DNA of 64,000 bases from Lunularia cruciata (lineage: Eukaryota; Streptophyta; Marchantiopsida; Lunulariales; Lunulariaceae): the NCBI GenBank assembly GCA_948567375.1, contig OX419755.1, positions 38,073,001 through 38,137,000 on the forward strand, read 5' to 3'. Within the stretch, counting starts at the first letter, position 1. The number at the start of each line of letters is the position of its first letter. Made by a program: the position numbers and the translations under genes. The notes below the pieces were generated by a model. That model was not told the origin of the DNA. It searched no databases and saw nothing but the letters and a program-made list of their open reading frames with translations. Shown here in pieces: positions 45,833 to 60,151 of this stretch.

Positions 45833-48800
45833 ATGGCGTCGTCACCGTCTCTCAGAGCCCTTGTATCGCCGCTCACACATGTCGGCTTGGTTGTGGTGCG
45901 TCTCTCCTTGTGGACCATCGTCATGTGCTCCTAATTCCGGGAGATTCTGTACAAAGCGAAGAGCAAGGCACAGCAAGTTGCCTTGCTCTTAGCTTTGTAC
46001 GCAATGCGAGACTCGACCCTAGTTTGCTAGTCGAATTCCTGGCCTCTTCTTCACAGACTGTTCCATTTCTCTAATGAAAATTGCAGAAATTCCAAACTAT
46101 TCTAATAGTCTGTACTTCGATATCAGTAAGTTTTAAGTTCGCCTCCCCGTTGGTTTACTATAATATCTCCTCTGACGTGCCGTAGATATAGTTTTGGTAT
46201 CTATGGCCAGTTGAGTCAAAGAGTCAGTCCTCGTGGGTATGACACAAAGTTCTAGAGGAAATAAAAGGATTGAGCAGACTACCCTCACAATATATGGTAG
46301 CTAGACTATGTACCTCCCTTTGTCGGTCTCTCTATGACTCTCCCTTCAAGTTCGTTTGTGATGGATTATCTGCTCTGAACTTTCGTACCGTCTGGCTGAT
46401 TGTTTTGTGTCATCCAGCCCAGGAAAGAAATATAGGTCATGTTGTTATTCCGTGACCTCTTCAGTGACTCAGTTCCTTTTGTGCAGATATCGTTGGTGTT
46501 CATCTGGGCTCTCACATACGTCATGGATTGGTTACACAAGTTGGATTCAGCTACCGGGTATCTTTCTTCTTGTCCTTCCGTTGTCTCTTTTCCATTCAGA
46601 TGCATAGGCTTAGGAATGTTCTCGGCGGACATTAACTTTGGTGACTGTTTTTTTCCAGCTTGCGCGAGGGACCAATTTCATTCATGGAGGATCCTACTTC
46701 ACTTGAGAAGGTGTCTACTTTGTATTGGGACTGTTCTCGACTCAAGTTTTGCTTAGGACAGGCCTTCTTGTGCTGTTCAGATACTAAAACTCGTCACGGT
46801 GGATAGCCGTGAGGACGAATATTTTCCACACGGCAGAGAACTAACTTCTGCTTGAGAATCTCGATTCATTTTCTGTTCAATGACCTCAAATACACACGTG
46901 GACCAGAGAAGAAGCTCCAGCTTACAACACAGAGTCCGTAGCCTTTGAATACATCATTCTGAAATGGTCGTGGTTATCTTCCTGCCAGTTCGTTGCGTTC
47001 TACGACTACTCTCAATGCCAAGAGTGCTAAACATGTAGATAACCATGACGTGCAGATACCACTTCCCTCACTATCTGCACCAGCCGAGAAGTATTTGTCA
47101 CTGATAATGCCTGCCTATAATGAAGAGGATAGGCTACGGAACACCCTGGACGACACTCTCAGGTTTGGCCTTTATTTAATCTTTGAGTATGGTGATCTCT
47201 GTTTTTGTTGTGCTTTATTCATATATGATTTAACCAAAACCGTAACCACGATGCACGCTTCGCTTTGACAGTTTTGAGGAATTTTACGATCCTTCAAATG
47301 TTAGTGTCAAGTTCGATCAGACTTGTGTATGAAACCGGGTTACTTTAACAAGTTCTGTTTTCCATTAATCAATAAATTTATATTTCAAGTGTCCTCAGTG
47401 GGTGTGGATTCTCCCTCGGATGAACGTCTTCTGCTCTCATTTCAGATAAGATTAAGTGAAAGCATGGTAAGTATTGCTGGCCTTTAGGTGTGAAGTGGTT
47501 GCGAGGCGAGGACAAATTTTCCTCAGAATTGCAGTAAATCTCATGCCTCGTTGAGGACCTTCACTTCTGGTTTTCGTTCTTGTATTACATCATGATCTTG
47601 ACTTGTAGGTACCTCCGGGATCGCGCTGATAAGGATAGGACATTTACTTATGAGGTATAGAATCTTCAACTGAGTGTAACGCACTTATTCGCGTTACTTG
47701 TTGACTACGATGAGACGGAGTTAACGCTAAGTACCCTTCATGCCTTGGAGATTTGGTGAATAGTTCAAGTGAGTTAACGAAGAAATGAATGTTATGGACC
47801 TAAGCTTCCATCTCGAAGCGATACTTTGATGCTGACCAAGGGTTTTACTGTGCAGATCATAATTGTTGACGACGGCAGCAACGACAACACCGTCCGAGTG
47901 GCATTTGAGTACGTCAAAAAGCACAAGCTGGATATCATACGAGTCATCAAGCAGGGGAAAAACTATGGGAAAGGAGCTGCGGTGAGGAAGGTGAACAGCA
48001 CTATCACCCCGGAGTGTTGTTCGCTTATTGAGAGGAATGCCCAAATGTCTTCAAATTATTATGTTGTTACATTTTACCACGATGAACAGTAGACGTCAAA
48101 GCAAGCGGAGTGACAGATTTTCATGATAAATAGGGAATGCAATGCTCTCGAGGTCAACTTCTTTTGATGGTGGATGCTGATGGGGCAACAAAGATATCAG
48201 ATGCTATTAAACTGGAGAATGAGGTATATTCTGGTTATCTTTCTCTTTATCAGCATTATGTATCAGCGGCAAGAACGCAATGTCTTTTGTTGGGGGGCAA
48301 ACACATTGCCGTGCCTGGTTGCTGAAGATTTGGATGCGTATCATGACATACGAAGTTGTTTTATTCCCGGCAAACAGATCAAGTCCGTTTTCCACAACTT
48401 GTTGGTTTCTAGAAGCGGGGTGTCCGCTCAAATCAGCGACATTCCAGTTGCTGCATTTGGATCACGTGCACATCTGGAAGAAAGAGCGCTTGCAAAGGTT
48501 CGCTCACTCCTCGCGGCACCAAGCTGTTTTTATGCCGGACATTGGAATTCTTCGATCATTGGCTTGTGTACTGTTGATATAGGTTTTTCTAGAATACAGT
48601 AAATCCTTTCTGACCGTGATCTGAATCGTGTTGCAGCGTAAATGGTATCGTAACGTCTTGATGAAAGGCTTCCATTTTTGTGTTTTACTGGTCGCTGGGC
48701 CCGGAATACGAGATACACAGGTCTAGTTGCCGCCTCTTCACACTAAGTAGTGGTTTTGAGGGACGGGTATTTTGTTGGTACCTTTCTGTGGACTCCTCGG

Positions 48801-49478
48801 AAGAGTTGTGGGAGGATCTGTGATTATTTTTAGCACTTTGCATGTGTGAAAGCGCTCACAACACGAAGCCACTCTGGGAACTCACGGCGTTAATTAAGAG
48901 TTAACTTCGGCACCTACTAAAGCAAATCTCGAGATCGAGAAATTTTTAATGTATTCTCGTGCCGTACGAGGGATGAGTGTGCTAAGCCTTTGCTCTAAAC
49001 ATCTGCACAATCTAACCTAAACGATCCTAAATGCAGTGCGGATTCAAGATGTTTACCCGCTCAGCTGCTCGTCAACTCTTTACAAACATGCGGCTCAATA
49101 GGTGAGTCAGTGATGAACAACTTTCCAATAGTCTGCCATGATAGTTTCTGAATCCCTGAGGTGTGCGAAATCTCCTGAACTCCCGGTCTGTGATCCCTTT
49201 GTGTCAGTTTGAGTAGGTTGCTCGACTTCTTGGTTGAGCTCGTAGGTCCACAGGATTTGTGTTTGACAATTAACGTATCCACTATCTTGCTCAGGTGGTG
49301 TTTTGATGTGGAACTCGTCTATCTCTGTAAAAGAATTGGCATCCCTGTGCTGGAGGTTGCAGTAACTTGGATGGAGATACCCGGCTCTAAGATTAAGCCA
49401 CTCAGTATCATGCATATGCTTTTTGAGCTTGTGCTCGTTCGCTTGGGATATGGCTTCCGAGTGTGGAAACTCCATTAG
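45833..49478 (+). CDS. ALG5: Dolichyl-phosphate beta-glucosyltransferase, 11 exons, 338 aa
   Basis: Exons are 45833-45895, 46487-46557, 46659-46710, 47056-47162, 47609-47654, 47856-47990, 48134-48223, 48378-48497, 48637-48720, 49037-49101 and 49295-49478. All join in phase with GT...AG sites and give 338 residues, against about 336 in Arabidopsis. The enzyme (GT2 family, ER membrane) transfers glucose from UDP-Glc to dolichyl phosphate; Dol-P-Glc then donates the last glucoses of the N-glycan precursor. A hydrophobic segment at residues 17-33 is the membrane anchor. Catalytic landmarks are LIMPAYNEE, VDDGSNDNT, the DxD motif in MVDADGAT, AFGSRAHLEE, GIRDTQCGFKMF and RWCFDVELVYL. The gene is intact. 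The exon 1 start was chosen because it supplies the N-terminus in phase; it follows the (GA)n tract. Confidence 0.94.
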
Positions 49479-50581
49479 ACTGTAGCGGAAGACTGAGTTG
49501 AGAGGTTCATCGAGAGGTTCTACCAGGGAAGACGATTACTAGGGGGGTCCACTATGTGAGCTGGATCCTCCACCACGATGTATGCCATTATTTTCCATTT
49601 CATGGCCTTCTGAGTAGGAAATGATTATGTACAGGAAAAGCACACGGCACTTTCCAACAGCTCTCGTGCTGCATGAAAGGTGATTGTAGACTGGACCTAT
49701 AAAGAAAGAACACCCTTGCATTGGATTCTCATTTTACTCCTCTACATTAGAACTTATGGATGAATGATATAGTGATCAGTGTTGGGATTCAGTTGTTCTT
49801 GGGTTTTTTTCATGACACCTTGTATCGTCGTCTTGGTCACCGCTGGATGTTGCCATTTTCTGAAGTTTAAAATTGTTTCTGGACGCCTAGTTCTAGTGAG
49901 AAGGAGTGGAGCTTCTCTTAGCTAGCAGGGAGACGGACCGAAGGGCTCCTCAGCTAGGATACTCAGTATCATGGTTTCCATGATGATGGTTGCAAGCCAA
50001 ACTTGAAATTTGATTAAGGGAGAATCGCACAAAATTTTGTGTTACCTGCCGTCAAATCTTCCTCTTCCTCTGACTTCTACTTATCCGCACTGAAATGCTA
50101 CCACTATTCTATGCACATGCTATACTTTACTTGCCACAGTGTTTTTCTGAGACATTGTTGCAGCGCTGGCGCTGTACCAGCGCAAACTTCATGATTGTCT
50201 TTCTCTTGCACAATCTCTGAGTATTTCGCTACGGGTTCGTACCCACTGGTTAAATTGGGATTTCAGTGGTGACCTTACTTCAGGCAACAATGTGACTGGT
50301 TCGTCATGAGTCTAACATCCTCCTCACAGATTGACCTCACCAGGCAGCATCTTCTCCCCTTCCTCCGGATCTTTCAAATGTGTCTTTCCGACTTATTCAT
50401 ACGGCTGCACGAGGTGGCGAAAGCAACACTCACGTTTTGGGAGGACGTGGTGACGTGGTTGAACCGTAAAGAGTCTTGCCCTTTTTTCAAATGAGTCTTG
50501 TATTCTGTCTTAAAACCAATACCATCCATGAGATTCGTATCAGCCAAGATGGGAGGGCGAAGGACTGGACAAAACATAAGC
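49479..50581. other. Spacer between convergent ALG5 and CFAP65
   Basis: It should hold both 3' UTRs. I see no further gene, and the short plus-strand frame at 50306-50494 has no support. Confidence 0.6.
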
Positions 50582-53500
50582 TCAGAAACTGTTATGTTCG
50601 AATAGATCTTTGATTACAAGGAAGAGCCAGTCTTCCATGACATTGTAAATCACTTCTGGTGCCCTATTTGAAGGCCTCGACGGCCGCTTTGGAGGTTTGG
50701 AAAACAGGGTCTGCCCTCGATTCCACTGGACCTGCAAAGACTTTGCTCTCCAATCATTTTGGTTCTTGTAGTCAAAACCCACTAAATCTTCGTCCGTCAG
50801 CGTTTTCAGGTATCTTACAGTCTCTGGGTCTTCTATCTTTTCATGGGGATCATCTTTCTTGTAGTTGGGTGGGTACGTGAATGCCAGCCTGTGCTGATTG
50901 GGTGGCAGCTCACCTTCTCCGAGCCCGTCGAAGTCGTCCTCTATCTGGGGACTTCCTGATCTTATAGGAAACTTGAATTTCTCGAACGCCATAATGCCAT
51001 CCGTGTCCAGAGATCGGAACGATTTTTCCCTCATCTCATCGTGGAGAGTCTCCTGTAGCAATTCCATCATGATACCAAATGCTAGTTCTATATGGACGTC
51101 CCATTCCGTCTTCTCTGGAAGTTCGTAAGACAGCTTATCTGTGACAGTAAGGAGATCCTCTGTAGTAGTATCGAAGTCCTTCATTACGATGTGCGAAGCC
51201 ACAGTTAAGTAGATATTATTGTACACTGGTGGTGGTGGGTCAAACGAGAGGTTTTCCTTCTCCAGTTGTTCAAGGCGCTCTATATCCCGGCTGGCTTCCA
51301 CACGTTCCAATCTCCGACGGGATTCGGCAGTCATGTGCAGTTTTGCCGTGCGAGTGAATCTTTCTATGACACAATCGTGTTTGAAAAACCTGGTTTCGAA
51401 AGCCGTAGTAAGTCTCTTGGGCCAGGTATCCACATGAATTTCGACACGTTCAAGCGGAGGAGTCTTTGGTGGTAAATGCAAAATTTCGTCATAATCAAGC
51501 GGGACTCTCTCCGTGCCAAGAATGAGGTTTGTTTCAAAAATTTGAGGTTGAATTCCGGCCGCGAAGTGCACCTATAAAAGTTTTCGCCATTAACATGAAT
51601 CATTAGAGAGAAGACATAAAGTGAGCCTTAACCTCTGTAGGTATGTACGAGAAGTTGTATGGGAGCAAACAGTGCTTTCAATGAGTTCAAAGGAGACAAT
51701 GCTATACTGCTTAAGTAAACTATCTGGAATAGGTGCAAGCTAGATCATCGTGTGTATGAGAAGCTCCATAAGACGTACCTTGCATAAGATTTGCTCGTTG
51801 GGAACAAGAATTCCAGCTTTCGGGGACACTTGGAAAGTGCCTCGAATATTCTGCTCAGCAGCGGTGCTGTTGAACCATGTGTATTTTACTTTGCAATCAC
51901 TTGCCAAACTCTGAATTGCAATAAGTCGATGGTTGTCGGAAAGTCCTATGACTCTCTTGAAGTCCACAAGTTCTGTTGACAGAATGACAGGTACATCTGG
52001 CCAATCGTATGTTCTCCCCATATAAGGAGGTTGATTGGTCATGCACTCATATCGCAGTAATCCGACTGATTCATCCGGGTTAACACCATATCCACTTAAC
52101 TTGAGCAGTCGACCTTCCCCACATGGGACGTTAACTGCTAGTTCCACCTCGTAAGCTTTGTGCTCAAGAGGCTGGAAAACCCAGTTAAGTAAAATGGATT
52201 GAAGGGCAGGAACGATACCGGACGGGTTTTGGCAGGATAGCACCCGGAAATCGAAGTTCCTAGTCTTCATATGTTCCAGGGCTTGTGTGTCAATCTCGTA
52301 TTCAATGTCAACAGGACCTCTATTGCACAGCTCGACGCATTGATACGGGGGGTGAAGCTCTCCAACAACAGTGGGGTTTAGATAGTGTGGCTCAACATCC
52401 ATGATCAAGATCCGAGGAGGATCAGGCGTTGATCGTCCTCTGAGCTCCAAGTGGATGGTGCGACCATTTTTCACTTCAATGATGGCCGGGAGTACATGTT
52501 CTCCTTCCATGATGTGAACGTATCTGAACCTGAGGTACTGCTCTTCCCCTGGTTTTATGTAGCCTTTTCTTGGCTCAACATGGAAGAGGTTGAACTTTCG
52601 TATTGTCATGTATCTGCGTTCCTCCTCCGTGGGTTCCATTGGCACAACCCAATTTTCTATATCCACTTCACTATCGTTCCACAGTCGCACTCTCCATGCA
52701 ACTGGCAGCTCGTTTCCACTCCGTATGACCATATCCACAATACTTTGATCGGTAGATACCAATTGAGCCCCGAAATCGAATACGAAAGCCCTTGCATGGT
52801 CTACAGGATGTCCAACGCAAAATAAGTCTTCGTATGTTGGTTCTCCTGACGGCCTGATAGGAAGATTTCCTATTTGTAGTGCACAGTTCAACTTACGAAC
52901 CTGCAGCTCCCGCCACAACTGAGGACAGCTTAATCCTTGGCTGCGGACTGCTGAAATACCCAGGAAAGGATACATGGACTTGGCAGTGAGCACCGACATT
53001 GCCCACTTACCACTGGGAGCACTTACGTCAGCATCCTCGCTCATAAGTTTCAAAGGATCGGTGTCTGGTAGAAGGTTGATATACTGAGGCATCTCTTGAA
53101 GCGGCAAAAACGTTTGGCAGAAAATATCAAGCACAACTTTCTCTTCCTGGTAGCAATGCAACGTGACCATAACTGTGATTTGTGTATGTCCATGAAGCTG
53201 ACCTGCCTGACGGTCAAAGGAAATTTCACAGCGTTGTTTTTCTCTCCATTGCACCGACAGTACATACCGCAACCTGCCTGCACTAACGTTTTTCAGGACA
53301 ATCCGCTCTCTGTGAGGTTGACCCACTACGATGTACTTGTAGTCTATCACCGCTGGTTCAATCTGGATTGATTCCTCCATCCCTTCTCCATTAGCTATCA
53401 GCTGTATTCTGTTGATTTCTCTCGTCGCCACGTTCTCGATAGCCATACCATTATCGTGAATGTATGCTTTTTCCACATGGGCAAAAGCCCTGCATGGTAT

Positions 53501-56500
53501 CTTGCAGTAGTACAGAAGAGGTTTATGAGGTATGAAACATATCGAAACAGTCGCACTCTCACCAGTTCGCAGAAGCCCGGATATTGGTTTTATAATAAAA
53601 ACCTCAGCTAATTTCTTGGGAACTTGGAACTCGAACTCAGTGCCGATTGCACTGGCATTTTTTAATATGAAATACAGTGTTGCCCTTGTTCCGACAGCGG
53701 TTGGTTTGAAGCACATGACACCGTTCTTCTCTAGAACCAACTGCATCTCAAGAGAGTAGACAAGCGACACCCCACAGAAATTTTATATCAGTCATTACTC
53801 TTATGTGACATCTTACAGAATCTAAGAAGTGCTGCGGATAAAGGATGAGATAATCAGCTGGGTTTGTGACTTCCGATTCTTATCGTTTCTACCTTGTCAA
53901 GTATTGACCAGCTTGATAGCTCGTCAACAGCTTGTAAGTGTAGGTATGGTCTACTGCCTAACATAGATTTTTGATGCCCTGGAGCATTAGTTGACTGATC
54001 TTGAGCGAAGTCGGGATCAAGGACTGCAAAGCTTTCCAAATGGTTAAAATAGAGATTTAGGACCGTATTCCAGCACTTCTTGCTGTTTCTCCTTCTGAGC
54101 GCTTGTATAAAGAAAGATGTGAGAATATTCTGACGAGTGGATTCCTCGTCAGTCTGGTTGGAGAGCAATCAAGGCCAGTGTTTGTGAAGAGGATCATCAC
54201 CTTTGGGACGTGGCTGCTTGCGTTCAGAACGAATACAAGGTCATCTATTGCAGAGTGGTTAAGAACACAACGAACGCTATCCGTTATCTTCTGTGGCTCC
54301 CCTGCATCGTATCTGAACGTCAGAAGTTGAAACTCGCCCGGTGGAATTAGACCTTGTTCGGGCTTGACTAAAAACTCTGGGAGCAGGTTGTCGAGTTCAA
54401 AGATAAAGCTACAAACAGCAGCACATAATAAATCATAAAGTCAGCTCCAACTTGGGTTATTAAGACATATATTGTCCGACCTAGAGACATATACATTCCA
54501 AGTATCAAGAGCATACTATATGTGTATGGTTAATGGAAACGAGTTCAATTACCCCGGGAGTCTTTCCTGCGGAATTGACGTTTTTGTAGCAGTAGCAAAA
54601 CAATCACGGCAGCTATAGTCAGACCAGTATTCTGAGTAATAGTATACACAACCCGTTGTAAACAACTAGGTTCCGCACCCACGTCTGACTGACTGAATTC
54701 TGACTCTGACATATGATGGGAGCCAAGTAAAGACTGACTATCAGTTACATATTTGAGCGATGTGAGCAGAAGCCGTTCTTCGAACGGGGGATCCAGAATC
54801 CACTTAGTAGGGAACCGAGACCGAGCATATGGAGTGTATCGTCATCTGCTTTCAGTTTCAGATACGTGATGTTTGTGATGCATAGGTACCTGCAGTACAC
54901 TGTGAGTGCGAGCAAGTGTAACCTTGAAAGCGAAGAATGACTTGGTAACAGCATTAGGATGTTAGTGCGTAGGACATGAACCGCCCGAGTCTCAAAAAAT
55001 GATGAGAACGTCCCCGGAGCGAGTGTATGAGGACTGGGACTAGCCCCTGTATGCTCTATGTCAGTATGAGTCTGTCAACACTACAAAGCACAATGAAGAG
55101 GAAGCGTTTTTTCTCATAGAATGTCTGCACGATAACACCCACGACTTCGTCAGTGCCTGCGGGGTGCCAAGATAGCTGGATGTGGTCCCAAGTTTCTGTT
55201 CTTTTGCACTGGAGTGCCAAAGCAAACTCGGTTCTTCCTGGAAGTGGTGCTCAGACAAACAATCAACAAGATGAGGGGTTAGGGAGGACAGTACTAGCTG
55301 TAGCCTTCCGTTGACAAGAAAAGGAGAAAAACATTCATTATCTGGTATGTAGAACACCAGAACGGCAGCAGAGGACAAACCGGCGGTCCAGCAGTGGGGC
55401 GGCAAGGTGGAATGGTGAGGGTGAGTAACTGACTTGTGTATCACCTGTAGGATCAAACGTGGAGAACATAACTTTTATATATACCTGTAGTGTGAAGGAC
55501 AAATTGGAAAGCAGGAAAGGAAGAGAAAAGCAGCTAGCATGCTAAGTACATACGATAAATAGAAAGCAATAGAAGCACAAACACTGCAGGTAGAGAATAG
55601 TGATCCAGGTAGCATAGGACGGATAGTAGTTGAATGATATTAGTCAGAGCGAAAAGCATTCGTTATGTAGCAACAAAACAATCAGACTCAAAGACTGTTA
55701 GTGGGCGAGTGGGGAGAATGCCATCGAAACTTAAACCGCACATAAAACGTGGGCAGGCTGTACAGGGTGTGTAAAATGATACATTCTAGTCCTACCATTA
55801 ATTCAGGACCAAAATATGGATCGAAACCTGAAACGTACCTCAGAGGGACAGTTGCATTGTGGTTGCGTAGAACGATGGTTTGATAGACCAAAAATCCCTG
55901 CAAGGTAGGTGGGAAATTGATTTTGGACTTCGTTACTGTATATTCTGGGGGGAATTCTTGGCTCTGCACGATGAAACTGTGCCCCTCGGCACAGACGGTT
56001 GTCGACCAAGGTGGTAAGACACGATCAGGACTAGGAGTCCACACAAATAGATGTAGTTGTTGACAGAAGTGATTGTTCGGAGCCTTGGGCTCAAAAATAA
56101 CGCTGAACGTGTAACTTCCGCCCCCCGGTATGATAGCTTTTTCAGGAACAACATGAAAGATTTCCGTGTTGTTGACCCCTGGCGCATCCTTCTGCATATT
56201 GATCATTCTCTCAAGTTTGCTTGGTGGAGCCTTAGCTTTGATTCCCGTAAATTCACCAACCCGAGGAGGTCTTGGCACCAGCCAAAGAAGGGTGACTGGG
56301 GTTTGCAGATTGTTGGTGACATGAAGAAACTGTGGTTCAGACAACTGCATGCATGTTCCCATTCCGAAATCGAGAACTTTATTATCGATAGTAACTGGCT
56401 CCCAGTATTCCATGCGTCCAATGTAATATTCATCCCATATCTCATGGTTATACATGTGCTTGTAGCCTTCCAAACCGCGTTGCCAAGTCTTCGAGAAAAC

Positions 56501-59500
56501 AAGATACCGAGAGTCCAAACGTGACTTCCTTCTGTAAGGAATTCCATCAGCACCTATGTTGTTAGGACCAAATTCATCGACAACGTCAGCATTGAGGAGC
56601 GCCTGAGCCAGCTCCTTTTGCCGCGCAGAGGTTCTATGCCGAGGTCCTTGTCCTCCTTTACCGGCAACAGGGTTGAGGTAAATGTTGGCAAGGTCAGCAG
56701 CACCAGAGGCAAACTTATCAGTGTTGTGTAGGTTGGAACCGGGTTCAGACGTGAGCACCTTACCTCCATCCCTTCCTGAAGGCCCGACTGAAGTGAGTTC
56801 GTCTGGTTTATTTGTCTTCTCTTCTGATTCTACTGGAAGTTCTAGCATAGTGTGCCAGGCATCATCTGCCCATTCAGATCCATCAAGCCCTTTCTTCAAC
56901 CTCTTGGGCGATGTCGTTGCCGCTTTAAAATATGGCCTTATGTTGGCCAAGATTGATTTTTTGGAAGGAAACGCAGCTTTGCTCTGGTCTTCTGCCACTT
57001 CAATCGCCACACTGGCCGTCTTAAGCAATTCCCGGTGCTGATCTACGTGATACTGCATGAGTGTTGGAGCTTTGAGAGCAACCTTGTAGCATGTGCCCAG
57101 TAAATCACAGTACAAAGCATGCTGATCTTGGATGACACAAATTATACGCCTGTAGTAATTCGCGATCACTGTAGGTCTGAAATGGATCGTAAGCATCATT
57201 GCTCGCTTGGGTCTGCAGACTGCTCTTGCTTGCACAAACTCGAATACCCTCATTTCATCAGTCATGAATTGGAAGTAGACAGGTATTATGGACTGATTAT
57301 CCAGCACTACGGAACGCGAGATGTAGCCACCCGCCTCCACACTTCCAAAGTCAAGGGAGAAGGTAGAGAGTTTCACAACGGGTCTCGCAGCGGTGCCAGA
57401 ACAAGAAAATGAAGCACGACATGTCTGACATGTGTGGATTTCAAATTTCTCTAGTGAAAAGGTGCCTGCAGTTATAGGATTGAAAATCACCTGCAAACGA
57501 TGAGAAAGGGACAGGCTACTTACCATCGACACAGACATGGTTCAATGGTTTCACATTAGAGGGCATAGACATCAATCTTGACAAATCATGAAAACTTTCC
57601 TAACATCCATTTAATCCTTGACAATAAGAAGTTGTTCTCGATGAACTGTTTTCGCTCTGACATAATAAAATCAGGCTTCTCATGAGCTTAAAGAAAAACT
57701 GCATTGATGTAGTTTCTGGCAAAGCTAGCGAGAACAGGAAAAGTATTTCAGAATGAGGATATTTGCCCTTTAAGAAATGAAGTACACCAAAGCATTGAGT
57801 GGAGAGCATAGTCTAGATAATTCTTTCAGTTGAGGAAAGATTCAAGACACTAGGACCTCGGTAGCGTGAAGCGCAGCACTTATCTTACCTTGAAATTGAA
57901 CTGTTTGTTTGCCTTGATCACACCGGTCATGGGAATGACCGTAAAATTGGAGTCTGATTTGTGAAGTGGATTATCGACCTTCTTCACGTAGAATTTGGCC
58001 GGAACAATAGAAACATTTGAAACGCTTATTGTCAATTCCTTCGTTGTGCGATTTATAATCTCTCCAAACTCAAGCAAAGGTGTTGCTACAGCTAGAAAGG
58101 AGTATTTTCCTATCCCCTTCATTTTCATTTCTGCCGCGACCCCAAGGTAAGTACAGCAAAGGGCCTGGATCCATGAATATTTTGAAAGCCAGCGTCACAT
58201 TATGCCCGGAACGAGGTTCGTCAAGTGCAGGCATGAGGAACACACAAGGTGCAAAATTTTAACATCAGTTTCAGGCTTTATACGGGAGTAACTATATTTT
58301 GCGTGTTGTTACATGATAAATCGGGAACCATCTTACCGTGGTCAAAAAAGCAGTAGCTTTCTCAGGCAGAAACCTGCAGTACACCATCTCACTCTTTCCT
58401 TCCTGGATAGAGGATCTACTTGGATGTATAGAGAAAGGAGCCTCAACTACCCACTCATAAGTTACAGTAATGTCGGAAGAATTTTTCATCATGAAAGTTC
58501 TTTCCGTGATGTCATGCACGGCACCGTAATTAAAGTCTATAAAATCTGGTATACCAAGATAAATTTTTGGTAGCAGGCCTCGTAGCTCCAGCGTGAACTG
58601 CCCCTGTACACAGAACAACGTAACGCATCTTCGTATCGCGCATATCAATGACTCAGGTTTTAATCAAAGGATGATGACTCTGTTGGGTAATTAGCAGACA
58701 AATAAGCTCAAGGGTCGGCAACCTTCAAGCACCAATATGCACAGTCAATTGCTCACAATCTGGATGATAAATATTCATTACTGCGAACGCGTACCCGCTG
58801 TGTTCTGAAGACAACGGAGCTTTCATAATTCTCAAGCTTCGCAGGCCGAAAGACAATATTGATGGCCACGATCATCATTGGGCCAAGCCTGGCATGTGGC
58901 TCCTGAAACTGCACTTCGAAATAAGGAGACACAGGTGGTCCCCATCGGATAGTCTGCATCAACAACGGAAACAAGTTACGCATTTAGAATACAGAGACAA
59001 GACGTCTGGTTTCTAGCTCTCACAATCGAAAGTGTCACGAGGAAAGGTGTTCAAGTCCAGAAACCTACGACATGGTCTGATAATCCTGGACATCGGGCAC
59101 CGCTTGTCACTCAGATCGTGCATGTAATGGCCCAAGTAAGCGGTTGCAGCTCACCTTTCTCTGAGACTTCAAATTTGTAAACAGGGGGGTCGAGAGATCA
59201 CACACTGCACACAAACTTTTGAAGCTCTCCTCCCAAAAAGTAAAGAGAAAATTCTGAGACTTTAACATATACAGGATAAGTTCCGATGCCGACAAGCTAA
59301 GTATTGACAGCGTGCTAGTATCAAGTTCACTCATAACACCATGATTCAATTGGAGCAAAGTGGTTAGCAAAGTGTATATTTGAACAGATCATGTACTGGA
59401 TTGCCCAGAAAACACGCGCTGTTGCAAGGGGATGAGAGCCGAGATTTCATGCAACACATCCTTACAGGTGTTCTACAAGTCATGACGACTTCGTTACCAA

Positions 59501-60151
59501 GAGTTCTCAACGTTCTTGCCAGATATCCAGATACCAGTTTTTAAATGAGAAAGCAACAAGACCATATTAAGTTGTGAAGGGAACTTCTGAGGAGTCCTTT
59601 GTGGTCACGGCAAGATTCCGTAACACACGTAAGCGTATTGCGGAATATTATTCACTTCTTCTGAGGTGTTTACCCGGAGCTGGACCTTCAATTTTCTCTC
59701 CACCTTTTATCTGCTTTCATTGAATGACAAGAGAACTCATACGGTCTCAAATGTGGTTCAAAGTTTTCTCGAATTCTACTGGCAAGAGTGCGTGAACCTC
59801 TCGTCTTAAAAGTAGTTGCATATGTAGTTCTTCAATAAGGGGTTCCAAGGAGAACATTGGAGTCCAACAATTCGTGAAGAATCCTAGACGAGAAACTGGG
59901 CAAAAGCTTCGACTGAAGAGAGCCGTTGACTAGGGAGAACAGCTGCAGGTATCAGCGCCCTTGTTTTGTAGACAGTAAAATAATACCTGAACTTTTGTGG
60001 CGATATTTCTAACAACAAATGTACGCTTGTATTCTTGTCCGGGATCCCAGCGTGTATACTCCAGGCAGTCCACACAATCAAGCTTCAAAGCAACTCGCCT
60101 TTCATCCCTAGCTTGCAACTTTGCCACAGCAATCACTTTAGCAGCCTCCAT
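50582..60151 (-). CDS. CFAP65: Cilia- and flagella-associated protein 65, 8 exons, about 1894 aa
   Basis: Exons in transcript order are 60151-59987, 58953-58795, 58603-58337, 58164-57889, 57490-55839, 54408-54201, 53746-51779 and 51571-50582. All join in phase. The total of about 1894 residues is close to human CFAP65 (1925). The chain is a series of Ig-like ASH/MSP repeats. Landmarks are GQEYKRTFVVRNIATK at the N-terminus, KVIFNPITAGTF, DLLGTCYK, VYQTIVLRNHNA, VMCFKPTAVGTRATL, ELCNRGPVDIEYEIDTQAL and a Glu/Arg-rich C-terminal tail with LERVEASRDIERLEQLEKEN. Family knowledge: CFAP65 is a central-apparatus protein needed for sperm motility. The ATG at 60151 is the first supported start; a further 5' exon cannot be excluded. 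The exon 6-7 junction is about ten residues shorter than in human. The gene appears intact. Confidence 0.92.

Noticed and set aside
50306-50494. Small plus-strand frame between ALG5 and CFAP65
   Set aside because: No homology, no splice partners, and it lies where two 3' UTRs should be.
50659-51475. Plus-strand frames opposite the last CFAP65 exon
   Set aside because: Antisense of a long conserved coding exon, with no family resemblance.
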